Source of the DNA: CAZUVQ01 sp964623915
GTDB lineage: Bacteria > Bacillota > Clostridia > UMGS1883 > UMGS1540
Length of the DNA stretch: 39,721 nucleotides
Direction of reading: 5' to 3'
NCBI GenBank assembly: GCA_964623915.1
Contig: CAZUVQ010000001.1
Span: forward strand, 1 to 39,721
Shown: positions 1 to 8,080 of the stretch, in pieces
Numbering within the stretch: position 1 is the first letter of the stretch
Layout of the letters: every line of letters begins with the position of its first letter
The notes under the pieces: generated by a model
The model's database searches: none
Seen by the model: only the letters and a program-made list of their open reading frames with translations
Told to the model about the DNA's origin: nothing
Translations under genes and position numbers: made by a program

Positions 1-390
1 ATACGCGTTTTCGCCGATAATACCGAAGTATGCCGACACCGCCGTGCTTTGGGCAGCGGAGCGATGAAGATAGATATTATGCACTATTTAAACACGTTCC
101 TTAAAAAACCGGGTGCGCTAAAAAACAGTGTTGCGCTGAAAAGCGTACCGCAGCTGAAAGCCATTTTTGATAAATATTATTTACAAAAACCAAAAGATTT
201 TATTGAAATATTAATCGAAAACACCGATTTATCCGCCGAAGATGTTTTAAATATATTCAAGGAAAAAACGGCGAACAAGGCAGAACTGCAAGCGGTTTCC
301 GTTGTGAAACCGATTAGCCAGATTGATGTGCAGTCCGGGGCGTTTATGGCAAATTACGCGCTTCTTGTTAAGGGTGGTGTACGGGCATGA
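1..390 (+). CDS. istA: IS21-family transposase IstA, C-terminal fragment (5' end outside window)
   Basis: The reading frame is open from base 1, so this is the last 129 codons of a longer gene whose catalytic DDE domain lies to the left. Seen: the fragment is lysine-rich and ends TGA inside the ATGA that starts istB, the normal istA/istB coupling. Known: IstA is the transposase of IS21 elements and needs the IstB ATPase as helper. The identification depends mainly on the downstream istB and the overlap, because the conserved core is missing. The internal TTG at 49 is not a credible start. Codon use is more GC-rich than the chromosomal genes to the right. Confidence 0.8.
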   Translation: MRVFADNTEVCRHRRALGSGAMKIDIMHYLNTFLKKPGALKNSVALKSVPQLKAIFDKYYLQKPKDFIEILIENTDLSAEDVLNIFKEKTANKAELQAVSVVKPISQIDVQSGAFMANYALLVKGGVRA

Positions 391-1148
391 TGACCATCGA
401 ACAAATTGCGAAAGAACTCCGGCTCGGCTACATCGGAAAATATTGGCGCGAATTGGCCAGCGACGACAGTTTGACACATGAACAATATTTATTGGAATTA
501 TTGCAAGCCGAATATAAGCAACGCCTTGAAAACAGCGTAAAACGGCGGATTAAGGAGGCGAAATTTCCCTACAAAAAATATCTGGTAGATTTTGACCGCA
601 AGAAATATTCCGAAGAATTTCTGCCGGAGTTCGATGAGCTTGAAACGCTTGATTTTATTAACAAAAACGAAAACATTATACTGCTTGGCACACCGAGCGC
701 AGGGAAAACGCATTACTCAATCGCTTTGGGAATTAAGGCCTGTATGCAGGGATATTCAACGCTTTATGCCAGTGTGTCACAGCTTATCGCTGAATTAAAA
801 GAAGCGATGAGCAGTATGCAAATCACGCGTTTCAGGCGCAACTTCGAGCGTTTCAACCTTGTGATTTTGGACGAACTGGGTTATGTTTCGTTCGATAAAT
901 CCGGCGCAGAATTGCTGTTCAGCCTGATTTCATCAAGGAATGAAAAGGGTTCAATAATTGTAACCTCAAACCTTACGTTCGACCGCTGGGTAGAGGTTTT
1001 CCACGACCCCTCGCTCACTCGCGCTACCGTTGACCGTTTAACGCATAAGGCACATATTTTGGATATTTCACGCGAGAACGGCGGCAGATTCGAGGAAACG
1101 ATGGCATGGATTGAAGAACGAAAAGCGAGAAACAGCGTTGAATTTTAA
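387..1148 (+). CDS. istB: IS21-family helper ATPase IstB
   Basis: A 253-residue AAA+ ATPase of normal length for IstB, a DnaC-like protein that assembles on DNA and activates IstA. Walker A is GTPSAGKTH at residues 101-109 and Walker B is LVILDELGY at about 158-166. The C-terminal part carries the IstB-typical SNLTFDRW and LTRATVDRLTHKAHI segments. The start ATG overlaps the istA stop as ATGA, which implies translational coupling. The gene appears intact. Only the part of the element carrying the right end is inside the window. Confidence 0.93.
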   Translation: MMTIEQIAKELRLGYIGKYWRELASDDSLTHEQYLLELLQAEYKQRLENSVKRRIKEAKFPYKKYLVDFDRKKYSEEFLPEFDELETLDFINKNENIILLGTPSAGKTHYSIALGIKACMQGYSTLYASVSQLIAELKEAMSSMQITRFRRNFERFNLVILDELGYVSFDKSGAELLFSLISSRNEKGSIIVTSNLTFDRWVEVFHDPSLTRATVDRLTHKAHILDISRENGGRFEETMAWIEERKARNSVEF

Positions 1149-1305
1149 ACAAAATCCCCTCTGATAGCGGATTAGACTTATTATTCACGGCATCTGTTCC
1201 TCGCAAAATTATACTATCATAACGCGGGCTATATCGTCAAGTGAAGATGTTATCTCCAACGAAACATTTTCCCTTGATATTGGCCCGTGATTATGCAAAA
1301 TTTTT

Positions 1306-1366
1306 GGCTGGTTTTTGGCTGGTTTTTCGATTATAATGTTGGCTGGTTTTTCGATTGACATTAACA
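1306..1366 (+). repeat. IS21 right-end repeated transposase-binding motifs
   Basis: The 11-mer ggctggttttt occurs at 1306-1316, 1317-1327 and 1341-1351. The last two copies extend to the 16-mer ggctggtttttcgatt, 24 bp apart. The sequence then reads gattgacattaaca, ending CA at about 1366. IS21 elements have multiple terminal repeats and TG...CA ends, so this is probably the right end. The recombinase reading frame on the right becomes open at 1365, which fits an insertion boundary there. The exact end base could be 1360 or 1366, because the left end is not in the window. Confidence 0.7.
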
Positions 1367-1751
1367 TTTACAAGAAAAAGTCTCTAATTCTTTATCGGGT
1401 ATATCAGAAAATAAAAATGCTGATAACAAGGAATTAAATAAACTCAACATTGAGTTGATTAAGGTCAATGAGGAAATAGATAATTTAGTTGAAGCTGTGG
1501 CTACAGCAGGGGTGACCGTAGCAAGGCACTATAATGCTAAAATTGAAAAGTTGGATAAGGTTAGAGAAAGAATTACAAAGAAAATCTTATCCTTAAAGGT
1601 TGATAACAAAGAAGTTCTATCCACTGAAAAGATACAAGAGTGTATTGATAATTGGGACGGCTATGATTTTGATAGAAAAAAAGAAATAGTTCAGTTATTT
1701 ATCAAAGTAGTTACCATTACAGATAATGAGATACAAATTATATTTAATTAA
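1365..1751 (+). pseudogene. C-terminal remnant of a large serine recombinase, cut by the IS21 element
   Basis: The frame has a stop at 1362 and is open from the IS end to TAA at 1749-1751, about 128 codons. It encodes a charged, coiled-coil-like stretch followed by YDFDRKKEIVQLFIKVV and an acidic, isoleucine-rich end. This resembles the extreme C-terminus of large serine recombinases of the TndX/TnpX type. The resolvase catalytic domain, recombinase domain and zinc ribbon are all missing. A TTG at 1455 could be read as a start but has no clear ribosome binding site. I infer that the IS landed inside this gene. The family assignment rests on the tail only. Confidence 0.6.
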
Positions 1752-1779
1752 ATTGAATACCCGCATAGCGAATGCTATA

Positions 1780-1818
1780 ATTAAAGGGTAGGATTTTGAA
1801 ATTATTCTACCCTTTAAT
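1780..1818. repeat. 12-bp perfect inverted repeat downstream of the recombinase remnant
   Basis: Arms attaaagggtag (1780-1791) and ctaccctttaat (1807-1818) flank a 15-nt loop. No T-run follows on the plus strand, so it is not a standard intrinsic terminator. It may be an old terminator or part of a mobile-element end. Confidence 0.5.
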
Positions 1819-1826
1819 ATTCGGAA

Positions 1827-1943
1827 ATGGTAGTAATAGAGCCATTTCCTTTTGTTACATTATATGACGGTAACGGCAGGACAAGCAGATTGCTTATGAA
1901 TTATCAACTGCTTCTATGCATGTTGCAGATGTTATTAAAGTGA
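1827..1943 (+). pseudogene. Probable relic of a Fic-domain protein
   Basis: A 38-codon frame starting ATG at 1827 contains DGNGRTSRLLMN (1866-1901). This matches the Fic active-site loop HxFx(D/E)GNGRxxR followed by the LLMN helix. The upstream PF residues are also there, but the catalytic histidine spacing is lost and nothing else of a Fic domain remains. A second frame (1877-1978) reads through the same bases and is open for 33 codons, ending ELFVLLDK. One of the two readings must be fortuitous. It lies between other mobile-element remnants, which suits a decayed accessory gene. Confidence 0.4.
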
Positions 1944-2025
1944 TTCAGGACGAGCTTTTCGTATTGTTAGATAAATGATAATTTAACAAATGAACTTCCC
2001 ATTATGTTTATAACTCGAAGAAACA

Positions 2026-2280
2026 TTGCCACAAATTTGCCACAACACAATATCAAAAAGCATCAAAAATTGCAGGTTTTATGGCAAAAAAATAAACGAC
2101 GGCAATTATAAAACACAGTATTTACGCCATTTTTAAAGGATTTTGAACAATATCAGACGATGACTTCAAAGCTCAAAAAGATAATACTTTGTTATTAAAA
2201 ATCCCGAAACCATGCGGTTTCGGGATTTTGTTTTTCCCGTTTTGCCGCAATTTTGCCATAAATGAGAAAAGTTTGCCATA
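2026..2280 (+). repeat. Five TTGCC(A/G)(C/T)A octamers, two pairs at 11-bp spacing
   Basis: Copies start at 2026 (ttgccaca), 2037 (ttgccaca), 2242 (ttgccgca), 2253 (ttgccata) and 2273 (ttgccata). Each pair is 11 bp apart, one helical turn, and the two groups sit on either side of the hairpin at 2198-2234. Phased direct repeats like these are typical of arm-type binding sites of tyrosine integrases and of other DNA-binding proteins. I infer a possible leftover attachment region. No integrase gene is visible. Confidence 0.35.
2198..2234. terminator. Strong intrinsic terminator hairpin
   Basis: The 14-bp perfect stem aaaatcccgaaacc / ggtttcgggatttt (2198-2211 and 2216-2229) has a 4-nt loop and is followed by gttttt. 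A-runs and T-runs on both sides would let it work in either direction. No intact gene ends near it, so it probably belonged to a gene lost with the mobile element. Confidence 0.75.
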
Positions 2281-2282
2281 TT

Positions 2283-2800
2283 ATGGGCGAAATCTCTGCT
2301 TTTTAATCAAAATTTCTAAATGATATATCGCTATTAATTCCAAAATCATCTATTAATGAATTATTTATTTTTACTCGGTAAACTCATTTATCGGTATTTT
2401 TTTTGCTCAAAATAGCTTAATTTTCTGCTTTATGATGATACTTATTACGTAAATATTACAAAATAATGAAAAACGCATCGCTATATATAGTGCCCTATGG
2501 AAAACATAAATAGCACATATTGTGGTACTAATTGGCTGTTTAGTTCGCTTTTTTACGTGAAAAATTATATTTTATAAATTTTTTTTTTATGAAAATCATA
2601 AAAATAAATCAAAATATTGTAAGTTTACATCAAAAATATTAAAAAAAATGCAATATTTAAAAAATTATTTAATATTTTTTTTACATATGCTTAAACTATA
2701 AAAATCCAGTAATATCAAGGATTTCCTTCATTTCACACCTATGAGCACAATAGGTAATAAATGGCATTAATGGTATTAAAATCAAAAAAATACATAAAAT
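2283..2800. other. AT-rich non-coding spacer
   Basis: About 520 bases with very high A+T, especially 2570-2700, and no reading frame that looks coding on either strand. I see no riboswitch core, tRNA or repeat here. It separates the mobile-element debris from the promoter of the cell-wall protein gene. Confidence 0.6.
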
Positions 2801-2803
2801 AGT

Positions 2804-2832
2804 TTGACAAATGCTGTATTTTGCAGTAAAAT
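2804..2832 (+). promoter_or_regulatory. Sigma-A-type promoter of the 3D-domain protein gene
   Basis: TTGACA (2804-2809), a 17-bp spacer and TAAAAT (2827-2832), followed by aaggag at 2841-2846 and ATG at 2854. The -35 box matches the consensus exactly. Confidence 0.75.
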
Positions 2833-2853
2833 AAGGCACGAAGGAGTGATTTA

Positions 2854-4083
2854 ATGCTCATTAGCAAGAAAATATCGGAGCTTAAGATTAACAAGTATTA
2901 TTTAATGCTTATAGTTTCAGTTCTTCTTGTGGCACTCTTCATCATTTTTGGAGCTGCGTGGTCAAACAATGCAGTTAACATATTTGACGAAGAAAAAGTG
3001 ATTAATGTAAAAACTAAGCAATCAACTGTAGCAGATGTCCTGAATGAGGCCGACATTACTCTGCATAATTTTGACAGAGTCGAACCTGATGCGGACAGTC
3101 TTGTTAGTAATAATATGAACATCAGAATTAGCAGAGCTTGCAAGATTACTATAATTGATGATGGTATCCCTGTTGAATACTATACATCAGCAGATACGGT
3201 TGAAGGTGCGCTTAATCAAACAGGATATTCAGTTGGGGAAAATGATGTTGTAAACCCTACAGCTGATACATTTATCACTGAAGAACTGAAAATAGAAATT
3301 CACAGAGCATGCAAGATATATCTAAGCGATGATAAATTTAAAAATGAAGAACCTAAGATATATTATACGCATGCTAAAACCGTGGGGGATTTTTTAAGTG
3401 AACAAGGTTTATCTTTAGCTGACGGTGATGATGTAAATCTTGAATTTTTTGTAAAAATCAAGAATGACATTAAAATTAAGATTTCAAGGGTTGAAGTAAA
3501 GTACGAAGAAGAAACGAAAATAATTAATTTCAGTGAAGTTACGCGTGAGGCAAATGATTTGGCAAAGGGTATTACCCGAGTTGCACAGGAAGGCCGTAAC
3601 GGTGCAAAAAAGCTTAAATACGAAGTAAAATTAAGAAACGGTGAAGAAATCGGTAGAACTTGTATAAATTCCAGCGTGGTAAAATCACCGGTGAACAGAA
3701 TTGTTGAAGTTGGGACAAATGCCAATACTTCATCAGCTTCTACTAATAAGGATTTCAGCTATTCCCGTATGTTAAAGTGTACTGCTACTGCATATGATTT
3801 ATCTTATGAAAGCTGCGGTAAAAATCCCGGTGACCCATATTATGGAATTACAGCAAGTGGTATGAAGGCACAATATGGTGTAATAGCAGTTGACACAAGC
3901 GTTATTCCGCTTGGTACAAGGATGTACGTTGAAGCCGTTGATGGTTCATGGGTATATGGCTATTGTGTTGCAGGTGACACCGGAAGTGGTATCAAAGGGA
4001 ATAAAATTGACCTATTCTATAATTCCAGAAATGAAGCAATATCTTTCGGAAGACGTCAGGCAAATGTTTATATATTGAATTAA
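2854..4083 (+). CDS. Secreted cell-wall protein with DUF348 repeats, G5 and 3D domains (YabE-like)
   Basis: A 409-residue protein with a short basic N-terminus and a membrane or signal segment at about 15-36. Three DUF348 repeats follow (about 46-95, 98-150 and 153-210), each with an alpha-helix such as TVADVLNEA, TVEGALNQ or TVGDFLSE. A G5 domain (about 212-286) and a C-terminal 3D domain (about 307-409) complete it. The three aspartates that name the 3D fold are visible in AVDTSVIPLGT (D347), AGDTGSGI (D375) and GNKIDLF (D386). Known: this architecture is that of YabE/Rpf-like proteins, which act on peptidoglycan outside the cell, and the 3D fold is related to MltA lytic transglycosylases. 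It has its own promoter and terminator, so it is monocistronic. Confidence 0.9.
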   Translation: MLISKKISELKINKYYLMLIVSVLLVALFIIFGAAWSNNAVNIFDEEKVINVKTKQSTVADVLNEADITLHNFDRVEPDADSLVSNNMNIRISRACKITIIDDGIPVEYYTSADTVEGALNQTGYSVGENDVVNPTADTFITEELKIEIHRACKIYLSDDKFKNEEPKIYYTHAKTVGDFLSEQGLSLADGDDVNLEFFVKIKNDIKIKISRVEVKYEEETKIINFSEVTREANDLAKGITRVAQEGRNGAKKLKYEVKLRNGEEIGRTCINSSVVKSPVNRIVEVGTNANTSSASTNKDFSYSRMLKCTATAYDLSYESCGKNPGDPYYGITASGMKAQYGVIAVDTSVIPLGTRMYVEAVDGSWVYGYCVAGDTGSGIKGNKIDLFYNSRNEAISFGRRQANVYILN

Positions 4084-4095
4084 ACATCAAATTTT

Positions 4096-4128
4096 AAGCT
4101 GTCTCATTTATAATGGGGCAGCTTTTTT
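4096..4128 (+). terminator. Intrinsic terminator of the 3D-domain gene
   Basis: The stem aagctgtctcat / atggggcagctt (with two G-T pairs) is followed by a T-run, 12 bases after the stop codon. Confidence 0.8.
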
Positions 4129-4236
4129 AGTGGAATAAAATACACACTTTTTGAATTAAAATTACAGCCACAAAAGCCGATACCAACAATATTTTCAGAT
4201 ATTTCAGCAGTTTTTGCCTTTTTTTAAAATAATCTA

Positions 4237-4265
4237 TTGACGTTTAATTTTAAATTGTGTATAAT
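4237..4265 (+). promoter_or_regulatory. Sigma-A-type promoter of the nadK-argR-recN operon
   Basis: TTGACG (4237-4242), a 17-bp spacer and TATAAT (4260-4265). Transcription would begin near 4272. That leaves no leader for an ATG at 4274 and supports the TTG at 4298 as the nadK start. Confidence 0.8.
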
Positions 4266-4297
4266 TATTTAAAATGTATAATTTGGGGGGATATGCT

Positions 4298-5134
4298 TTG
4301 AAAATAGCTGTTGTTGCAAATTTTGACAGGTCTGATTGCTTTGATGATATAAAAAAAATCACTAGCCTTTTGTCGGATTCGGCAGAAGTTTTAACAAATA
4401 GCAGCTGCAGCGGCTTTGAGGGCGTAACCAATCTTTCGGAAGAAGAATTATACCGTCAATGCGATATGGTGCTTTCGCTGGGCGGTGACGGTACTTTGTT
4501 GTCGGTAGCCGGAAAGGCATCTTTATATGACAAGCCTGTTTTGGGAATAAATGCCGGAAGGCTTGGATTTCTTACGGGAGGGGAAAGAGAATTTTTCTTT
4601 TCAGAAGGATATAAAAAAATAACAGAGGGCTTTGAAACAGAAATCAGAATGATGCTAAAAGCTGAGGTTATATCGGACAAAACTGTAAATGAATATCATG
4701 CGCTCAACGATATTGTTGTTGCGAGGACAAGTTTTGCGCGAGTGGGTAGCATTTCTGTGTTTGTTGACAATGAATTGCTTGCGACTTATCCTGCTGACGG
4801 TGTTATAGTTGCAACGCCTACAGGCTCCACTGCATATTCATTATCTGCAGGCGGCCCTGTGATTGACCCGGCTCTTGAAGCTATAATAATAACTCCTATT
4901 TGTCCCCACATGCTAAGCGCAAGGACAATAGTTGTGCCTCCCGGAAAAGTTATATCTGTAATAAAGACAGAAGGATATAATGATGAATGTGCTATGACCT
5001 CAGACGGCAAAAACGGTTGTATGTTAAATGACGGTGATGCTGTCAGAATAAGCAGGTCAGAAAGAAGTGTAAAGCTTGTTAAAATAAGTGACAGAACCTT
5101 TTATAAACTCTTAAAAGATAAGCTACAATATTGA
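4298..5134 (+). CDS. nadK: NAD kinase
   Basis: A 278-residue enzyme that phosphorylates NAD to NADP with ATP in the cytoplasm. Family motifs are GGDGT at 62-66, NAGRLGFL at about 85-92, the ND pair at 137-138 and TPTGSTAYSLSAGG at 173-186. The length is normal. I chose TTG 4298 because GGGGGG lies at 4285-4290, about 7 nt upstream, and the protein then begins LKIAVVANFDR as homologues do. The in-frame ATG at 4274 sits on the predicted transcription start. It is the first gene of an operon with argR (28-nt gap) and recN, an arrangement common in Clostridia and Bacilli. Confidence 0.95.
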   Translation: MKIAVVANFDRSDCFDDIKKITSLLSDSAEVLTNSSCSGFEGVTNLSEEELYRQCDMVLSLGGDGTLLSVAGKASLYDKPVLGINAGRLGFLTGGEREFFFSEGYKKITEGFETEIRMMLKAEVISDKTVNEYHALNDIVVARTSFARVGSISVFVDNELLATYPADGVIVATPTGSTAYSLSAGGPVIDPALEAIIITPICPHMLSARTIVVPPGKVISVIKTEGYNDECAMTSDGKNGCMLNDGDAVRISRSERSVKLVKISDRTFYKLLKDKLQY

Positions 5135-5162
5135 AATAGATTTCAGAAAGGCAGTTGTTTTT

Positions 5163-5621
5163 ATGAAGCAAAAAAGGCATAACACCATTTTGTCACTAAT
5201 CAATGCCAAGGTTATCGAAACACAAAGTGAGCTGACGCAGGAGCTTATCAAGCACGGCTTCAGGGTTACGCAAGCTACAGTATCAAGAGATATTAAAGAT
5301 TTGCAGATAATGAAATGCCAGACTGGCGACGGAAGATATAAATATGCTCAGATCAGCAATATGTCCATACCGAGCGGCGGAGCAAGAATACGTTCTATTT
5401 TTGCAAATTCTGTTGTCAGTGTCGATTGTGCGATGAATCAGATCGTGGTTAAAACACTTGCCGGGATGGCACAGGCGGCGGCTATAACAATTGAAAGCAT
5501 GGCATGGCCGGGAGTAATTGGAACAGTGGGCGGTGACGATACCGTTCTGGTTATAGTTAAATCACATGAGCAAGCAGAAACACTTACCGAAAAACTTAAA
5601 ACAATGTTGGATAGCAAATAA
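5163..5621 (+). CDS. argR: Arginine repressor ArgR
   Basis: 152 residues, full length. The N-terminal winged helix-turn-helix (about 1-70) ends in the recognition helix QATVSRDIKDL, with S41-R42. The C-terminal oligomerisation and arginine-binding domain carries GTVGGDDTVLVI at about 120-131, including the acidic pair D125-D126. Known: hexameric ArgR represses arginine biosynthesis and activates catabolism when arginine is bound. No arginine genes are in the window. Its place between nadK and recN is a conserved Firmicutes order and does not show what it regulates here. Confidence 0.95.
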   Translation: MKQKRHNTILSLINAKVIETQSELTQELIKHGFRVTQATVSRDIKDLQIMKCQTGDGRYKYAQISNMSIPSGGARIRSIFANSVVSVDCAMNQIVVKTLAGMAQAAAITIESMAWPGVIGTVGGDDTVLVIVKSHEQAETLTEKLKTMLDSK

Positions 5622-5639
5622 TAATATCGGAGATTAATT

Positions 5640-7292
5640 ATGCTCTACAAATTATTGATTTCAGATGTGGCTGTAATATCGCAGGCAGAGGTAAATCTTG
5701 ACTTCGGCTTTAACGTTCTCACCGGAGAAACGGGTGCAGGCAAGTCCTTGATTGTTGATTCTCTCAATTTTGTTTTGGGGGAAAGAGGTTCAAGGGAGCT
5801 CATTCGTTATGGTGAAAAACGTGCAAAGGTGGAGGCTTTGTTTTGCCTTGATGATGAAACAAAAACTACGCTTGAAGCCATTTGTTGCAGTATAGATGGG
5901 AATGAGCTTTTGTTGTCACGTGAGCTTTTTGCCGATGGGAGAAATGTATGTAAAATCAACGGTTCTCTAACTACTGTTTCAGGGCTTAAGGATATTGGTA
6001 ATATGCTTGTCAACATTCATGGTCAGCATGACGGGCAACGTCTTTTATCAAAAGCACATCACCGTGACTACATAGATTCTTATGCAGCAAACACAAAAGA
6101 GCTTGAAAATTATAAAAAACTTTACAGTGAGATTACTAAAGCAGAGTCGGAGCTCATTAAGATAAAGTCAGATGAAAGCGAAAAAATGAAAAGGCTTGAT
6201 ATATTAAATTATTGGGCAGATGAAATAAATAATGCAAACCTAACTGAAGGCGAGGACGAAACTCTTACAGCTAAAAGGCAGGTTATGAGAAACAGTGAGA
6301 AATTAAAAAGTAGTGTATCGACTGCATATAACATTCTCTATGGAGCAGACGAGGCTGTTTGCTCGGCACTTTCAACTGCTTTTAGTGAAGTCAAGAAAGC
6401 TGCCGATATGGATTCTTCATTGTCTGAAATCTTGGATAGCCTGTCAGACACCTTATATAAAATTGAAGATTGCTCAAGAGAGCTTGCGGATTATGGGGAA
6501 TCCCTTGAATATGACCCCTCGCAGCTTTCTGAAGTTGAAGAACGGCTTGATTTGATTTATAAACTTCGCATGAAATACGGCAACACAATTGAAGAGATAA
6601 TTAAATACGGAGAAAATGCCGAAAAAGAAGCCTCGGAAATTGAAATGAGCACACAGAGGGCAAAAGAGCTTGAAGCATTTATCGAAAATAAGCGTGCCGA
6701 GCTTTCAGATGCCGCCGAAAAGCTTACTAAGACAAGGGAAAAAGCCGCGGGGGATATGGAAAAAAAGGTTCTTTCCGAGCTTTCGTATCTTGATATGGAA
6801 AAAGTTAAGTTTTCCGTTTCTGTGAAACAAACAGAATATTCTTCTCATGGGGCGGATGATGTTGAATTTTTAATATCTACAAATCCGTCACAGCCTTTAA
6901 ATTCACTGGCTAAAATTGCGTCGGGCGGTGAAATGAGCAGAATTTGCCTTGCAATTAAAACAGTTCTTTCTGACAGTGATAATGTTACTACCATGGTATT
7001 TGATGAAATTGATACAGGAATCAGCGGTAAAGCCGCAGAGAAGGCAGGCAGAAAAATGAAGCAGTTAGGCGAGAGGAGACAAGTTATTTGTATTACTCAT
7101 TTGCCTCAGATTGCAGCCCTTGCCGACAACCATTATTTAATAAAAAAGACACTTTCGGGGAATACTTTTATGGCAGATGTACAGCTTCTTGATATAGATG
7201 GGAGAACAAAAGAGGTGGCGAGGATTATTAGCGGAGAGAGCATAAGTGAAAATGCAATAAAGACTGCACATGAAATGATAGAAAATTCGTGA
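5640..7292 (+). CDS. recN: DNA repair ATPase RecN
   Basis: A 550-residue SMC-like protein. The N-terminal ATPase half has Walker A GETGAGKS at 29-36. A central region of about 150-390 is rich in Lys/Glu and forms the coiled coil. The C-terminal half has the ABC signature ASGGEMSR at about 427-434 and Walker B MVFDEID at about 452-458, then the ICITHLPQ switch histidine. Known: RecN is recruited to double-strand breaks and helps recombination. It starts 18 nt after argR and ends the operon. I see no terminator between it and the next promoter. Confidence 0.96.
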   Translation: MLYKLLISDVAVISQAEVNLDFGFNVLTGETGAGKSLIVDSLNFVLGERGSRELIRYGEKRAKVEALFCLDDETKTTLEAICCSIDGNELLLSRELFADGRNVCKINGSLTTVSGLKDIGNMLVNIHGQHDGQRLLSKAHHRDYIDSYAANTKELENYKKLYSEITKAESELIKIKSDESEKMKRLDILNYWADEINNANLTEGEDETLTAKRQVMRNSEKLKSSVSTAYNILYGADEAVCSALSTAFSEVKKAADMDSSLSEILDSLSDTLYKIEDCSRELADYGESLEYDPSQLSEVEERLDLIYKLRMKYGNTIEEIIKYGENAEKEASEIEMSTQRAKELEAFIENKRAELSDAAEKLTKTREKAAGDMEKKVLSELSYLDMEKVKFSVSVKQTEYSSHGADDVEFLISTNPSQPLNSLAKIASGGEMSRICLAIKTVLSDSDNVTTMVFDEIDTGISGKAAEKAGRKMKQLGERRQVICITHLPQIAALADNHYLIKKTLSGNTFMADVQLLDIDGRTKEVARIISGESISENAIKTAHEMIENS

Positions 7293-7311
7293 AACTTTTA
7301 ACATAAAACAC

Positions 7312-7340
7312 TTGCTTTAAATCGTAATCAATGATACAAT
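7312..7340 (+). promoter_or_regulatory. Sigma-A-type promoter before the NifU-like gene
   Basis: TTGCTT (7312-7317), a 17-bp spacer and TACAAT (7335-7340). The ribosome binding site ggaaggag lies at 7355-7362 and ATG at 7372. Confidence 0.65.
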
Positions 7341-7371
7341 TATTATTAATTTTTGGAAGGAGATACAAACG

Positions 7372-8064
7372 ATGAACTATTCGCACGAAGTAGAACAAAT
7401 GCAGTGCATTGCAAAGGGTGTAAGTCATCAGCCTGCTCCTATTCCCGAAGAGGGGAAATGGGTGAATGCAAAGGAAATCAAAGATATTTCCGGCTTGACG
7501 CACGGTATCGGCTGGTGTGCTCCGCAACAGGGCGCATGTAAGCTGACATTGAATGTTAAAGACGGTATAATTGAGGAAGCTCTTATTGAAACATGCGGCT
7601 GCACCGGTATGACTCATTCTGCGGCTATGGCAGCGGAAATTCTTACAGGCAAAACAATACTTGAAGCTTTGAACACTGACCTTGTATGTGATGCTATAAA
7701 TACAGCTATGAGGGAGCTTTTCCTACAAATTGTATATGGTAGAACACAAACTGCTTTTTCAGAGGGCGGTCTTCCTATTGGAGCAGGTCTTGAAGATCTC
7801 GGCAAAGGTCTTCGCAGCCAGATTGGTACTGTTTATTCAACAAATGCAAAAGGTCCACGTTACCTTGAACTTGCAGAAGGTTACATAACAGAGCTTGCTA
7901 TCGACCATACAAACCTGATAATCGGTTATAAATTTGTTCATCTTGGCAAGATGATGGATATGATAAATAAAGGTATGGATGCCAATGAAGCATTGAAAAA
8001 AGCATCCGGTCAATACGGCAGATTCGATGACGCCGCCCGCGTTATCAATCCCCGTGAACAATAG
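7372..8064 (+). CDS. NifU N-terminal-like (iron-sulfur scaffold-like) protein paired with the GGGtGRT gene
   Basis: 230 residues. The middle section, IIEEALIETCGCTGM followed by a HSAAMAAEILTGKTILEAL-type helix, resembles the NifU/IscU scaffold fold. Cysteines at 12, 49, 56, 75, 77 and 106 are candidate cluster ligands, with C75-x-C77 at the position where scaffold proteins hold a ligand. Homologues are usually named iron-sulfur cluster assembly scaffold protein, but no classic isc/suf/nif partner is nearby. A strong ribosome binding site precedes it. The stop is 16 nt before the GGGtGRT start, so the two are co-transcribed. Iron-sulfur handling is inferred from fold and cysteines only. Confidence 0.75.
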   Translation: MNYSHEVEQMQCIAKGVSHQPAPIPEEGKWVNAKEIKDISGLTHGIGWCAPQQGACKLTLNVKDGIIEEALIETCGCTGMTHSAAMAAEILTGKTILEALNTDLVCDAINTAMRELFLQIVYGRTQTAFSEGGLPIGAGLEDLGKGLRSQIGTVYSTNAKGPRYLELAEGYITELAIDHTNLIIGYKFVHLGKMMDMINKGMDANEALKKASGQYGRFDDAARVINPREQ

Positions 8065-8080
8065 AAAAGGAGGGGTAATA

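Noticed and set aside
1455..1751. Independent 98-residue protein
   Set aside because: The frame is open upstream to the IS end and the sequence is the tail of a recombinase, so it is a remnant and not a whole gene.
2283..2800. Possible riboswitch or small RNA before the 3D-domain gene
   Set aside because: Only AT-rich sequence, no stable GC-containing stem or known core; the promoter at 2804 leaves a 5' leader of only about 15 nt.
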